Assembly (NCBI RefSeq): GCF_032062135.1
Contig: NC_092858.1
Coordinates: 125,813,423 to 125,877,422 of the forward strand
Origin: Pyxicephalus adspersus
Taxonomy: Eukaryota; Chordata; Amphibia; Anura; Pyxicephalidae
DNA length: 64,000 nucleotides
Direction of reading: 5' to 3'
Shown here: one piece after another, positions 23,525 through 37,468 of the stretch
Position numbering within the stretch: the first letter of the stretch is position 1
Layout: every line of letters starts with the position of its first letter
Made by a program: the position numbers and the translations under genes
The notes under the pieces: model-generated
Databases searched by the model: none
Seen by the model: only the letters and a program-made list of their open reading frames with translations
Told to the model about the DNA's origin: nothing

Positions 23525-24945
23525 TTAGAGACACAAGCACTTATTTTGACAATGTATTCATTTCCTAATATCTAAAAATCAAAGAGTATAGCTAAATTAA
23601 AGGAGGTGAACTGAATGTTGCTTACAGCAGCCTTTAATTGTATTTCAAGGATGTTTAGGTCAAAAACATCATATACTCTGTTCTAAAATCAAAGGAGTAC
23701 CGAGGGTCCCTTACATCTTTGGCAATGAGCTTTACAATTAAAGTCACAGTATTTGTGTAAAAACTACTGCTATATTGATTTAATTACTCTCAGTATATTA
23801 TCAGTGATTTATTTATTGATTATATGCTCCATGTTATTCAATATACAGCACACCCTTAAATTATTTGAATATCGACCACATGCAACAAACTATCTGTCAA
23901 TTAATTGTTGCAAAACATTTGGCACATGTATCACTGCAGCATAGTTGCAATTTATGCACCTATGTAAATACTGAAATCCTTTTACTGCTTTCTACAGTGT
24001 ATGCTACATATATACTAGTATTCTACAATGATCCATATAGCTCCTATGCTGCAACTATTTGCAGCATACTCTGTGGGGCAACAATTTGTATGACAGTGTC
24101 ACCTATACAGTAATGGGGAACTAATATTATTGTACATAGGATATTGGAAAGTATGGAAGGGTTTTGTTTGTGCATTATCAGTTACACCATCCGACTAATA
24201 ATGCTCAAATAAATCAAAAATCCAAATAATCAATGAGCCATTAAGTAATAATAGCTAGAAGTTTTTTTGTCGTTGGCCAAGAATTTGTATAGGGTGGAGA
24301 ACCACATCCTGTCAGGACGGGAAATGTAAGGATTTAGTCAAAGGTTTATGCCGTCATCTTTTTTTTAAGCCCCCCCTGGGCAAGTGCACTTGGTGGATGC
24401 CAATTCCATTAACCCCTAGGTACACTTCTGTCTAAAGACACAATATTAATTTATAATTTTCATAACTATATTATACTTTTATGTTTAAAGCTACGTGTAT
24501 GCTTTTTTGGGGAAGTTTGTAGACAGGCCGAGTCTAAAACTGACTCATACAGGGCATAGTACACCACAAGACAGCATGCTACATCTGTTACTTAAACTGC
24601 TGTAAGAGCCTTGGCCTCCTTTTTTACTGGACGTCTCATGTGACAAACCTAAACTGGATGACCAGAGTTTTTCCTTTTTTGTTTGAATAGTACTGATACC
24701 TTTTCAATCACTGGCATGGTGGTGCAAGCCCTGTGACTGAGCAGGGATACCTTCAAGGGATGGGTGTTGTGTGTGTTATTACAATTGTGTTGTTACACAT
24801 TCACTACAATGGCTACACCCACACATAGCACTTTGCAATATGCATCAGGCATTAGGGCCTTAATATCACAATATATGCATGGAATACTTACAAAATGCCT
24901 CCAGGCTCCTTTTAAAAGAACTTAATGTCAGATCCATGACATATT

Positions 24946-25000
24946 AGGTTGCCACCTTTTTTTAATTTCACTCAGACTGGTCCAGCTGGTCCAGAAATTT
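24946..25000 (+). repeat. Local direct repeat, left copy
   Basis: GGTTGCCACC, then TTTCACTCAGACTGGTCCAG and CTGGTCCAGAAA, parallels 26141-26195, roughly 80% identical over about 50 bases in the same orientation and 1.2 kb apart. Both may be ends or fragments of one unnamed repeat. Confidence 0.6.
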
Positions 25001-26140
25001 GAGAGAGAGTCGATCAAAATATTAGCGAATTATTAATATAATCCAGGAAACATTTTAACTCTTTAAAAGTCAAAATATGATCATACAATAAAGAGCATAA
25101 AGTAAAATGTAAACAGTAGATCTAACATAAGCAGCTGAAATATATATGTTGGATAAGTCTTTTTCCTGAAAAATAAGGCTTGTTTCTGCCTCCTGAAATA
25201 CTTCTCAAAGACCTATTTTAGGCCATTAAAGGATCAACAGTAAAGCTAAGGCTGTATGAGAGGTTCTAATGTATTTTTAACTGATACTAACTAATGTTAA
25301 TACTGAAATTTATATGATATTTCATTGAATTTGGATGTCTCAAACCAAATCAAAATGTTAGTGTTATTTTTGGAAGCTTGGATTCCCAAAATGCTTAAAG
25401 AAGAAAGGCATTACAAGGCCCTGTAAAGGCTTTTTATATCTGCTTCAGCTGTTGCCTGTATATCCTTAGCTTGACTGCTAGAGCACCTGGTCCTACCCTT
25501 CAATGTTTGCCTCCCTAGTGGAAATTTTTAAGGAAGTAGCTGTTTTTGGCCCTATCATGTTGTTAGGGAGTTTCCAAAAATTTGGAAAAAATTCTGGTAA
25601 TTTTACATTTTTATTATGTGCTCTGTAATTCACATATCTTTTGGAATTTGGTTCAGATTCCCATTGAATTGTTGTACACTTTTGGGTGTATCATAACTAA
25701 ATGAACCCGTTCAGAAGTTAGTTAATTTCTAATGTTAACCACTGATTATGTATTTTTAATACTTATTTATAATACATTTTGGCCTGATTTGGCAAACTGT
25801 TTACTGTATGTAAAATAAATAATGCTTTCTAAATCTCATTTTTATGAACTACATGGGGTGCTTCTGAAAACTTGTACACATTCGATCTTGTCGAGTTGCA
25901 GTCTCTGACTTACATACTGCATACTGCACATGCCTGCCGCCACAGAGATTTGTAAATGGGTATTTTGATTGGAGGCACCTTTATTTCTAGCAACAAATAT
26001 TTTAGCGATTTTAGTGCTGACTAATACTTGTTTTATTATTAGTATACTCCCCCATCAATAATGTCATTGAAATGTGCACTAGCCCACTTTTGCATTGTAT
26101 TCTAACTAGATACCTCATATGTTAATCCCCATCTCATATT

Positions 26141-26195
26141 TGGTTGCCACCTATTTCAGCTTCACTGAAACTGGTCCAGCCGGTCCAGAAACTTT
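26141..26195 (+). repeat. Local direct repeat, right copy
   Basis: TGGTTGCCACC, then TTCACTGAAACTGGTCCAGC and CGGTCCAGAAAC, matches the segment at 24946. The sequence between the copies shows no recognisable coding or terminal structure. Confidence 0.6.
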
Positions 26196-29100
26196 TTTAT
26201 TGAGCTTGGGAGATTTAAAACACCTGTTTAGCAATTATCATTGCTAAATCATCAACAAGTATTGTTGTGCTTTTCACTGTTTCAGTGACTATAATCGCTC
26301 TTCCTCGTTTGCATCATCTTTTACCATTAAAACAGAACTGCTTGTTTCAAAGAAAAACAAATTAAAAGAAAGGTATTAATCAATGTAAGGGAATATTTAA
26401 ACCCTAGAATTATTTACACTTTAGATAGGAGTTTCCATCTACCGTAATTAAAAAGAGACATTGTATTAAAAGAGGAAGCAATAATATCCATAAATACTTT
26501 TATCTACTTTCTTTCCTGAAGCAGAGCAGTAAAAGAATTGTATCATGGGAACTGAGCTACTTTATAAAACTGATTCAGCTTTTACAGGGACACACACAAA
26601 AACTAAAATAAGACTTTTCTACATGAGTTCTGAAAGCAACTGGAAGGGAATCATTTAAAGGCTACACAACTTGTATTATGGAGCCTCCCCAATGTCTGCA
26701 GACCAACGTGATGTCCCTCACTAGCATTCTGAGCCACTCTAAATGATAGGCTAGAATCTTCCATTGAGTGGCATTTGAAACCTTAATAAAATTCTATTTT
26801 CTTAATCAAATTAAATGTGATATCTTTAGCCTAATATCTGTACACAAATATGTGCAGATTAACATGCTAGAACTATTACAAAAAAAGAAGAAAATAATCA
26901 GGGGAAGGTCCTGCCCTTGTGCGTTTATATTCTAGCAGAGCCTGCTATGATCAGGATAAGTCTGTTTGAACAAGGCCCGGATAGTCTGAAAGTATTAAAC
27001 TTTGCCATTAAATACCTGTCCACAGGATCAAAACAAGGGCCTATAGCAGCCCTAAGGATTAGGATTTTGATTGTTCTAGAAAGAATCAGCTTTCATCAAA
27101 ATAGTTTCTACATATAACAAATATTCAACTTTCGCATTCTCATTCAAGAAGGTACAGCAACACCTAACAACATGGCCATCACTGTTGGTAAACAAAGCAC
27201 ACAGTAATGTATACAGTACAGTATACAGCACTGCTGACACCTATCAAATCCAGGTAGACATTTAATAAAAGCTACAATTTAATGACACATTTCATTTTTT
27301 TTACTATGAAAAAGCTTAAATTGCTCTGAATACCTTAAACTAGAGAACAACTTTGGAGTATTTTGAGTATTGGATTTATTCAACTACCAGTCTCCTTACT
27401 TTATACCTCCATAAAAAAACACACACAGATTGCATGACATGGATTCATATAATAGCCTCAGTGGTTTTTATTTGATATTATTAGTATTAGTAACAGATCA
27501 CAGTAACAAATCACATAATACCAAAATCCAACATAACAGTTATTGTCTCATATAAAAAGAAGTAGGGGGTCTTGCTGTTCGCTAACACAAAGAGGCCTGA
27601 CTAAATTTCCACCCTTGTCCCCAGCCACATTCCACCAGCTCTAGGACAGCTCAACAGTTTTGTGTTACAAACGGACTAAACCCCAGTAAAACTAATAAAA
27701 AGGGGCACCATATGGACCCCTTTTACATTTATATAGCCATCTACATAATTTCAGAGATTCCTAAGAACCTATGAAACTGATAAAATGCTGCAACAATTCA
27801 GAACAACCGCCACCAAGATGAAAAACTTCTAAAAAAAAAAGGGGGGTGGGTAAGACATCAATGCCTCTGGTATCAGTCATTTGTAGTCCAGTACAACAGA
27901 ACCTAAACTGTGGCTTCCAAGGAGCTAATTGGTTGTGTGGTAGTGCTCATATAATAAGCTGTACAGTAAGTGGAGGGAGCAGAGGGATAGGAAAATGAAC
28001 TAATCACCACTTCCTTTACTATTCAGTCAAAATGTAGTAAAGAAAATAAAAGGAATTAAAAGTCCACAGAAGTTTAAAATTGGCCAGAAGCAGCATTTTA
28101 AATAGCAAGGATAGATTTAAATATACTAGGGACAAAAATATATTTTTTTACAAGGATTATATCTCATCTCTAGGCAATGAATGGGTAATCTTACAGCAAA
28201 AAGAAGCTTGTGAACCAAACAAAGTAACCACTGAACTCAAATTAACCACAAAATAAAAGGAGAGGCAAAAAATAGCACCCAATAATAATAAAAAATGAAG
28301 GATGCACGGACTGCCCAAACTGCTAGAAATCAGATTTTTTTTGTATTTCTCCCTATGCAGTTTAACGGCTTCCAATTAACTGACACTATAGCAGTTCTTT
28401 TCCATGAACAGTAATTGAAAAACCCCCTTGTTGGCTCTTCTAAACCTACTGGCCATGTTTGAAAGGCTATGAAGTACATTATGGTTTGTTTAAACTCTCC
28501 CTTGTGAATCTGGGCACAACTTAGCCAGAACTTCATCTCTGCTATCCCTAATAATAATACTATTACCTGATGACTAATATATATTGTAAATATTCCCATA
28601 ACAAATAAAATCTTATTAATATTATAGAAAGCATCATACATATATTCTGGTAAAAATACATACTTAGAATCTGGATCTCAATACTAATAAGGAATTTCAG
28701 GTGACTCAGAGTAAATCTGCACTTTAAATCAGTGTTATTGCCAAAGTAATACAAAACATATTTTTATGTGGAGCAATATGACTTTGGGTCAGTATACACA
28801 GCATTTAAAACTGTTTAGCTTGTAGACTATTATGTCCAGTAATCTGACTTGTGCCATGTGTTAATGCATTACCTTAATTATGTAATGCTTGACTTTATGT
28901 AGAGATGAATCATAAAATGTTTGTATGACAAAGGCTCTAGTCTAGTATAGTAATATCTACATTTGTTCTTGCTGTATTACTATTAAAGTTACAATATATC
29001 ATTCAAGGATTTTTATGACAAGTGTAGAAAACTATGTATGCTTTCTAATTTTTGATATTGAAATGAAAATGACGAATTCACCTAAGGACATTTATAATGG

Positions 29101-29639
29101 GAATGTACACAGTAGCATAATGTTTTTGGTCCGATGTTTCTAAAAAAAAAAAAAACAGTGACTTTTAACGTACAAGGGCTGACCTGATTTTAGAAAAGAA
29201 AATTAGATTGGCATTATTATATGAGATGAAGTAACTAGTATCAAAAAAATGATGTATGAAAATACCAGTAGATCTTTAACTTTTATCCACCTGCTTCAGC
29301 CCCATTGGACCTCTTGCTGGGAAATTTACACTTTGCTTGAACAAAATGTGTAAAAATGTGAAAGAGCTTAGATACTATAACAATCAATCTGTCTGTAGGA
29401 CAATAAGAGGGCCATTGGAAATTTTGGGGCCTCATACTAGGTAACTTCCTGGACCTCCCTCCCCTATGTTTAAAAGTTCCAGCATTGCAAAAGTCAAGTT
29501 CTTTTGATCAGGGCCTGGTACAGCAGTACCTTTTGTCCTCCCCTATTGCAGCCCTGGCTCTAAAGATTATAGAGCTCTATAACCTTATCTAACCTTATTT
29601 TATATAAAAAGGTAGATAACAGATATATAATGAAGAAGG

Positions 29640-29945
29640 ATTACAGGACTCTTTATGTTGCTTTGAGGAAAGGACCCAGTGCGGCCCCAAAATGTTGGCT
29701 TTGAAACATATTGAGACAGTGCTTTCACAAGCAAGATTTCTCTACTTTGGAGTGCTGGTGACCTCATCTTCTGTTTTCATGGGTTCTACAAGGGCACCAG
29801 TCATTTCAAGCACCCCTCCTCTTTCATAAGGTCTGTTTCCTGTAAGGGGTGCATTCCTACCATGAACATTGGGAGGATTACAGGACGGTGCAAGACCAAA
29901 TCGAGGACTCCAGATGGATCAAGGGCTCTGCGGAAGTAAGTGTGA
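29640..29945 (+). repeat. Possible Penelope-like dispersed repeat
   Basis: The phrase GAGGAAAGGACCCAGTGCGG followed by CCCCAAAATGTTGGCTTTG, then TACTTTGGAGTGCTGGTGAC and CATTGGGAGGATTACAGG, has the style of Penelope-like element ends (a GCCCGAAACGTTG-type phrase). It stops at a GTAAGT. I see no reverse transcriptase or GIY-YIG frame, so the class is an inference. Confidence 0.35.
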
Positions 29946-30194
29946 TTTTATTTTACTTAATTCCTCTTTAGGTTTGAATAGTAAATGGTAATGTGCCCAT
30001 ATGCAAAGAGCAAGGGCATTTAAATGATAACACATTTTTATTAATCTATTAAAGAATTTAAAAATAACCCCTCACTGACTTGACTAGCTGAAGGTACTGT
30101 GGATAAATTTATCCTCAAAGATCCCAATAGAAATTTTACTGGATCTGGATTTTTCAGTCAGTTTCTTTCAGTTTTCAGAACCTACTCCAAGACT

Positions 30195-30365
30195 GGCAAT
30201 GTCTTGCTGCCATTTTGGTGGTCCGGTGCACCCCCACTATGTCTGGCATTTTGACGTCACTAAAGGGGAACTTTCTTTCCCCTTGACACCTGGCTCCCCG
30301 CGCATGCGCAGTCCGGAGCCAGTAAATTTAGTGGTCCGCTGGTCCGAAAAGATTGGCGACCACTG
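30195..30365 (-). mobile_element. hAT fragment, reverse orientation
   Basis: On the minus strand it begins CAGTGGTCGCCAATCTTTTC, GGACC, then GGACCACTAAATTTACTGGC and CTGCGCATGCGCGGGGAGCC, followed by AAAGAAAGTTCCCCTTTAG and TGACGTCA. The start and core parallel the element at 48083 and the terminus of 61944. The opposite end and target duplication are unclear. Confidence 0.6.
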
Positions 30366-30369
30366 GCCC

Positions 30370-32690
30370 ATGTGATTAGTATCTAGGAGTAATAATTTTC
30401 TTTTAGACACTAGTAAGATTTATTCCTTCTATCCTTATTGCTGAGACTGTTAGATGATCTGTGATATCTGTATGCAGAGGCAAATAGGTGCGGTAAACTG
30501 TGCAGACATTCTGATTTTAGTACAGTGCAGTGATCTCTGGTTTGTGGCTCAGTGATCGTTTTCACTTTTTGTCTAGATTTGTACTGTAAAAATGTTTCAA
30601 CTCTAATAAAATAATAAATACATCTGTTGATTATACTGTATGTCCAGTTGTTAAAACATTATGCAATAAATACAAGTCTATTATCAGCATTACGTATTAG
30701 TCATCTGTAAATAAATATTTGTGATCGTGCAGTAGGTTCCAAAGGGTGACCTAATCCAGCAGGGATGTTACCAGTACATACTTTAAAGCACCAGTTCACC
30801 CAACAGGTAATCTTTCTAAAGCCACCAATCTATTTACTCTTTTTCTCAATGTATGAGAATGTTTGTTTATTTTAAGTTACAGTATTTTAAGACTTGATCT
30901 CATGTGTATATCCACCCATAAAAGGATGACTAAGGAGGAAAGAGCTACGTAGAGACCTGGCTCTAAAAGAGGAACAGTCAAATCAGGGACGTTTGGGAGG
31001 TAAGGACTAGACAGTATCACTACTACTGTACATACTGGTCATGGTTTTGCCTTAGTAGAGCACCAAAGTTATGCCAGCAGCAGAATTAAAGCAACCATTA
31101 AATCCTATCGGGTAAAGTGTTTATAGATTTTTGGCCTAAATAAAAGAGGAAGGGAGTGGAAATAAAAAAGGTCACAAATGGCTTTATAAATAATCTGGTG
31201 ATGTGAGAAATCCAAGAAAGACCTTCTCAGAAACCCTGATTCCCAACACAAGGCCCCGTGGGCTGTATGTGGATTGCAGGATCTCCTGTGTCCTGGGCTA
31301 AGCCTGCCACCTATTGGACATCAGCAAGGATTAATATTACGTCAGTGGGGTACTTACTGCAATTCCTGATACCAACGTAAGAGTATTATTGTGAGGGCAT
31401 TTTATTGCAGTCAAGAAAACTAATGTGGGGGAGCCCAGTTGAGATTCTCTGGTGCATTGACTAATTACTTAGACATGGTCTTTAATTCCCAGATGTTAAG
31501 CTGTATAATAAATGTTTAACGTACATTTGTGCTAAAATAGTTCGATAGAACTTAATAATCAAGTAAAGTAATCATCCAATGTTGTATAGAATTTATTTAC
31601 AGTATAGTTCTATATTAATGATTTCTAAACAGCAGCAATCACTAGGATGAAAATGCCGTTATGGCATAACTGTGGCAGTAGTAGGCACTGATCATGAGGC
31701 CATCAACATAGGAGCATCAAAAGGGAACCGCAAAGTTTCTTTGTTCTCAGAAATATTGACACAAGATCACGGAGAGGTTTTCGTAAACCATGGCTTTTCG
31801 TTTGCTCGATTAATCTAAATACACGCCCTCAGCTTCACTGCAAATTTATGTGATGAAATGCCAGTATGAGTATGAGTGCTTTGAAATATAAAAGAGCATT
31901 TGTTCACATATTAGAGTGGTAAGAGATTCTTAGACAGCTTTTCTCTAATACATACAAAATCTTTTACATTTTATATCAGTCAACAAAAAAAAAATGATTG
32001 CAAACAAGAAAATTAATGTAATGTAAACTTGTAATGACATAAAATTAGTGAAATGATAGTGACACTAGACAGCAGGCACCATTTCATCCCTACTCACCTA
32101 CTAAAAGCCATTCTGTAGCATCCCCCTACCCAGATATTCCTTGCAGTTTTTACATTGGGTTGGATGTGGCCTCATATGAAAGGTCAAACACTCAATTGTG
32201 GTAGGCAGATATGATTAGACTTCTTATCAATCTTAGTTTTTTAGGGGGCTTCTGCAGCAATCTGGAAAGGAGGACAGCACCATTGAACATTTATAAGCAA
32301 GACTTAATTTATGCACTTTTAATTTTTATTTGCCAACATGTCTGATCTCTTTACATGTGACAGAAGCCCAAAAAATTGGTTGCTTGCAATAAGTTAGCTG
32401 TTTTTAGTTTTTTTAGTATGATTAAATCAGATTAAATCAGAATCAGTGTCCTCCCTGGGTCGTGGCAAATGTTTATTCTATGGTATTTTTTCTAATGCAT
32501 TCTAGAATACCCTATTTTCATTTGACTTTTTTTTTTTTACTGTATACTCCTCAAAATGATATAAGTGACCTTATGATCATATTTCTGCCATACTTTCTGA
32601 CAATTATATTATGTATTTTAATGGATTGGTATCTTAAGAAGAAACCAACCACCTCCTTTTCACACTCTTTCAGTGTGTCTATGTGGTATT
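30370..32690. other. No gene; possible hAT fragment near 31240
   Basis: A piece at about 31235-31330 (TTCCCAACACAAGGCCCCGT then GGGCTGTATGTGGAT) resembles the start of hAT elements, but no terminus could be placed. The rest is AT-rich unassigned DNA. Confidence 0.4.
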
Positions 32691-32699
32691 TACTTCTTT

Positions 32700-33237
32700 A
32701 GGAGGAACTAAACTCAAAACAGCCCAAAAAAAAAAGAATACGCTTGCTACCTTCAATCCCACAGGGCAGTCTGATCTATCAGGGGGTGTCCTGCATCTGG
32801 TCCCACGTCATCCCGGCATCCGTTCCAGAGCTGTTCTGGGTGCCATCATCTTTATCTCTTCTTCTTGGTTCTTCATCCTACGTCACCCAACCCAGGCGCG
32901 AGATTGGGTGGCATAGAATGAAAAACAAATTTGCCGATCTCACTGCGCATGCGTGAGATCTGCACATTTATCTATTTGCGCGAATAGGCTCCTTCTGCGA
33001 ATGCCCATGATGCGCGGGCATGTGCAGAAGGAGCACTGAAGAGTCTCCCAGTATGCGTGACGTAGGTATCCCGGGAGGCTTTGCATTATGGGGAAAAGAA
33101 ATAGGGGGCTGTGCTGCACCCTTTTTTTTTAAAAAAGTGTTAGGTGTTGCACCTAAAAAACAACAGAATTTTTAACTTACTTAAAAGGGTTGTCTACCCT
33201 TTTATGTAAAGAGAACTTTCTGAGTTTAGGTACGCTT
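32700..33237. mobile_element. Dispersed repeat family A, copy 2
   Basis: This copy is related throughout to 7371-7828: CTTCAATCCCACAGGGCAG, GTCACCCAACCCAGGCGCG, CGCATGCGTGAGATCTGC, GTGACGTAGGTATCCCGG, AAAAGGGTTGTCTACCC and GAGTTTAGGTACGC. It is about 80 bases longer, mostly in its left third. The ends TAAACTCAAAA and TTCTGAGTTTA are inverted to each other. Two overlapping frames (70-77 codons) come from its GC-rich core. Confidence 0.7.
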
Positions 33238-33582
33238 TAATCTGCAATATCTATAGTAGATGAAGCATTATCCATGTGTCTGCTGTCCTTCACTAATATA
33301 AATGGAAAGTCTGGCAGGAAATGAGCCATGGGCAGGGATTGACAGGCATGGAAACTTATAGAAACCATACTTAGTCTCTGTATAACAGCTCAGATCATAA
33401 AATTAGGCAGTGTAAATATACTAGGAGTGTTTTCATAATGTAATACTCCGTAATATAATGAAATAGCCGTGTAGAAAGAATCCATTATCCCTAATGAGTA
33501 CAAAGATGAAAGATGCCATAAACAGAAAACACTAAAGGTGATTTTTATATTCAGACGATCCATTTCCAGCATCATCAGTAGC

Positions 33583-33665
33583 CAATATTTATTATACAGA
33601 GCTGTATAATATGTTGGTGTTTTTTAAATAAAAGTTAATACTGATATTAATAATATCAATAAATA
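33583..33665 (-). repeat. Fragment of AAT-tailed dispersed repeat
   Basis: On the minus strand it reads ACCAACATATTATACAGCTC then TGTATAATAAATATTGG. This parallels the body of the repeat at 45560-45720 (GACATATTACACAGACCTGT then ACAATAAATTGGGG) in opposite orientation. An AT-rich tail follows. Confidence 0.5.
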
Positions 33666-33669
33666 TCAG

Positions 33670-36140
33670 GAGACTTTTTTTTTAACAATCTCCCCCTATG
33701 AAGTTCAGGGATTGGTAGCCAGAATAACAAGCTACTAAGTAATTTAGGAGAGGGCAGAGGCTGTTTAAGGAAAAGCACAATTTGTTAATTTATTTACTTT
33801 TTTTAAGATTTAAGTATTTTTAAATAATTTTATTTCTTTAAAAAGTCAGTTTTTTAAACTGAAATTCTAACAGTAGGCAATAAATAGGTCCATCTCTCTC
33901 TGGTACAATGAAATGTCACATATTATTCCAATGTCTCAAAATAGACAGATGGCCTTTGTCATTGTATCTAAGGAACTATTCCCACAGGGACGTTCTTCCT
34001 CATTGGCAGCAGCTACAACCAAGGCTGCCTAACTAATAAGATTGCATTGTAACAAACTGCTCTCCCTGCCAGTATGAAAACTAGAGCGTATCTCTCAGTT
34101 CATGGCTGCATTTTCATATTGGCAGGCAAATCAGACTATTACAATGAAATCTTTTTCATAAAGCAACATTAGTTAAATGATCAAGTAGCTCCACTCTTGT
34201 CTATTGCAGGAACATTACTGCGGATATTACAATACAGAAAGGAAATGCACGGAGGAAAAATCTTGCAATAACAATTTGAAGCTGTTTTTCCAAGAGATAA
34301 AAATGTATTTGGTAATAAATAAACAAGGTAAATATAATTTAGGTCATATAGCAATAATAAAAGTTCTTTTAGGCATCAGCTGTTCATCTGTTTTATTGCT
34401 TTCCTCTTTCAGTGCCAAAAGATCTTCAAAGAAGTAGCATTTGAGTTATCATGGTAAAGATTAGAGTTCAAAGGAGTGCAAGTTCAAGATTCCCAGTTAA
34501 AGCAGAAATTAGCAAATCCAGGTGCTCTTTTAGGTTAATTGTTCCTTCCCCTAGGCAGTGTTCCATGGCATGAGGAGGGGGTAACTGCACTACAACCTAA
34601 CCGCCAGTCTAAACGTCTTGAAGTTTTGTGAACAAGCAAGTATATATTTGGGGCACCACAGCACAGATTGAATTGACAGTACCCTAATGACCATTGCCAT
34701 GGGAGCATTACCTGGGGGTCCCTAACATGCAAACTCAATTTGGGGATAAAGGTCTTGAAATAACCCCCTTTAATGTGAAGATATCCCTGCTTGGTATTAG
34801 GATTTAATGCTTGTGACCCCATATCTGGCAACTTGTTAAATTCAGGGGTTAGCAGCAACTCTCAAGGTCCCCTGTGCACCTTGATAATTTCACATTTCTA
34901 TGACATTCAGTGTAGGAGATATGAAGGTTTATACATGGGGATAATGAGAGCAGCATGGACACAGACACAGCTGTCATGCTGCTTCTGGGATTTTCCCCCA
35001 ATACAAGGTGGTTGGGGAGCAGTCACAGCTGATTGCCAGAGGGACAGATCTGGCAGCCGCATGTGGCTCGCGGGCAGAAGGTTGGGCACCTTTGGTATAA
35101 CAGATTAAATAGGAACATATGCTGGATATGTATTAGTAGTCTTGGGTCCTGTTGATAGGATAAGAACTTGACTGAGTTGGCCCTCTTAAACGTTGCATCA
35201 AAAAGCTTTCGGCACATTCTGCAACTCATGTTGAAGTCCAAGGCCAATGTATTAATGTTAGAGAAACCTACATCATGCATATCGGCAGAGTAAGATCTAA
35301 TGTAAGTAAAGCTTTGTTAAAAACAACACAAAAGAATATGGTGGAAAATTTGGGGGAAAACTATACCCACCATGCTCTGACTCTCCACATACAAATACAT
35401 GATATATTACATAAAAAAAGTTTTCCTATACCATCACAAAACAATATGTAGGTATTTATGCTGTGTATATAAAAAAAGATATTTATAACTGTTAATGCTG
35501 TCACTTTGCCCATTTGGACCCCAGCATTCCAGTTATACTTACATTAGCAGTAAGCTACAGCTTTTGCCTCCTCTACAGCCAATGATGGAGACCAATCTGT
35601 CCCGTGTCACAGGCTAGGGGGTCATCTGTCATGTGATCAGATGTCAGGACATTGAATGCTGGTATTCTGTGGTTAGAGTTGCCAGAAATGTGACCGCACA
35701 AAAATATTAATTTATAGAAAAAAACAAGATAGTATGCTGTAAACCATATTCACCCAAACTAACCTAAAAATATATCCAACAACAACAATCCAATACATTA
35801 AATACAGTGGAAAGGGATGTAAAGTGAGGTGGAACTAACCAGTCTTGTCAATAGAAGAAGGTTGCATCACTTGATCATGGTCCCCTCATATTTGGAAGCA
35901 CCATGTTTTCCATCAACAGCAGCAGTTTAGGCAGGAGCAGATGATCATGTTATTTAATGATGCCCGATGTGGGGGGAAGGGTTTGCCTTTTGGAAGCACA
36001 ATGTCATCTTGCCTTAGATAGAGGTTTTTTGGCTTTGCTCTATTTTCTCTCTCTCTCTCACAAAAGAATGTTACCCCTACAGATAGCCAAAAATATTAGA
36101 AAGATCACTGGTGTCAGGTAAACTGACACGAGGGGCACAG
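33670..36140. other. Unassigned DNA; hAT-like end near 35050
   Basis: The text at 35040-35100 (GCCGCATGTGGCTCGCGGGC, AGAAGGTTGGGCACC) resembles the complement of a common hAT start (GGTGCCCAACCT...GCCCGCGAGCC). The partner terminus could not be placed. Frames at 34535-34858 and 34791-35108 overlap this repeat-like zone and are not supported as genes. Confidence 0.4.
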
Positions 36141-36197
36141 ATTTCTTATGATCATTGAACCCCCTAGGGATCCAGGGACCCTGGTTGAGAAACACTG
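36140..36197. mobile_element. hAT right-end fragment
   Basis: GAACCCCCTAGGGATCCAGG, GACCCTGGTTGAGAAACACTG ends in a canonical hAT terminus (complement CAGTGTTTCTCAACCAGGGT). It is related to the right end at 19869. No left end was found within 400 bases. Confidence 0.5.
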
Positions 36198-36199
36198 TT

Positions 36200-37426
36200 A
36201 TATATATATTGTGGAAGTTTGTGGTTTAAAATAAGTCCCTCTCTCCCATTTCATAAAGTTAAGAGATATGTAAATAGAATAATATATGCTTACACTTGGG
36301 GCATGTTCAGACTTGCAGGATTTTCCCAAAGTGTTTGCTGAGGTTACTATTAGGCAGGGTGGTGACCAATAGGCTTTTTCATGTGTTTGCAAATGCTTTC
36401 AAGCAACTGCAAAGCCTAGGAGAGAACTGTATTTTTTATTTGAAACCAAATTAAGAATCCTTTTTAAACAAATACTTAAAAAACAGTAAAATATGCAGTG
36501 ACAAGTGGTTCCAACTCGTGTATGGAGGTGGCTGGGGCGACAAACCCCCCTTGGACATTGCATGCAGCATCTGATAAATGCATGGCAACGCTGTTTTATC
36601 AAACTGATTGTACCACTTAAAATTAGTAAAAACAGCTAGTGTGAATTATTTAGGCACCTTTTTGGCCTGCTATGATGGTATTTATGTGATTGATTGCATG
36701 TTCTGTATATGCTAGGGAGGCAAGACAATAATATATAATGTGGCAGTGTGCTTTCTGCTATCGTCTTTGCCAAAAATAAAAATAGGCAAACCAATGACTT
36801 CTTGCTGCTAAAGAACTGCAAATTGTATTGACAGTTGTTAAATAATTCACCTTCCATCATCACAGAGCAGTTCTGGCCCTATATCTGGTGTCTTCTGTTA
36901 CCATACAAATGTAAAGCATTGTTTCCCTGTTAAGATACCGGAAATTATTAACATATCCTGTGCCGGTTTGTTTTTGTTTGCTGCATTCTTGTACCTCTTT
37001 TGTTTAGCCTACCTGTACTCCTAGCCAAAATAACCCAGCAGGGAGTTTTACTGCCATGAAGAATCCAGAAAGCGCAGATACATAGACACAAACATATGGC
37101 AATGAAAATAGGATTATTATACAAATATAAGGTGCATTGACCCCTAGAAAGCATTGGCTATGAATAAGACTTGCGGCCTGGGATACACATTCCTCGGCTT
37201 TATCTGGGAGGAATCATATTTGTACTCTGACATGTCTGAACTTGCAGGCTCAGTGAGCATGCATAGCAATGAGTGCAGCATGCTGGGACTTGCCCGATAC
37301 AATATCACCATGTTTATATTTTTAGACAGAACATGTGAGGATTTTAAAATTTTTGCAGATAAAGAATCATTCAGTGTTTATGTATTTCTTAAGTATAATA
37401 ACAAATAGGAACACAAAAATTGCTTT

Positions 37427-37468
<42 letters not shown>

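Larger units (their letters stand above)
23530..29640. other. AT-rich DNA with scattered repeat fragments
   Basis: No gene is supported. A pair of similar ~50-base segments lies at 24946 and 26141. A dispersed-repeat tail occurs near 26895-26945 (GGGGAAGGTCCTGCCCTTG). The start of a Harbinger-like end (TAAAGCTACGTGTATGC) occurs near 24487 without a partner. The frames at 28157-28754 on the minus strand lack splice context. Confidence 0.45.

Noticed and set aside
24487..24640. Fourth Harbinger-like MITE
   Set aside because: Only a left-end-like TAAAGCTACGTGTATGC is present; no matching right end or duplication was seen.
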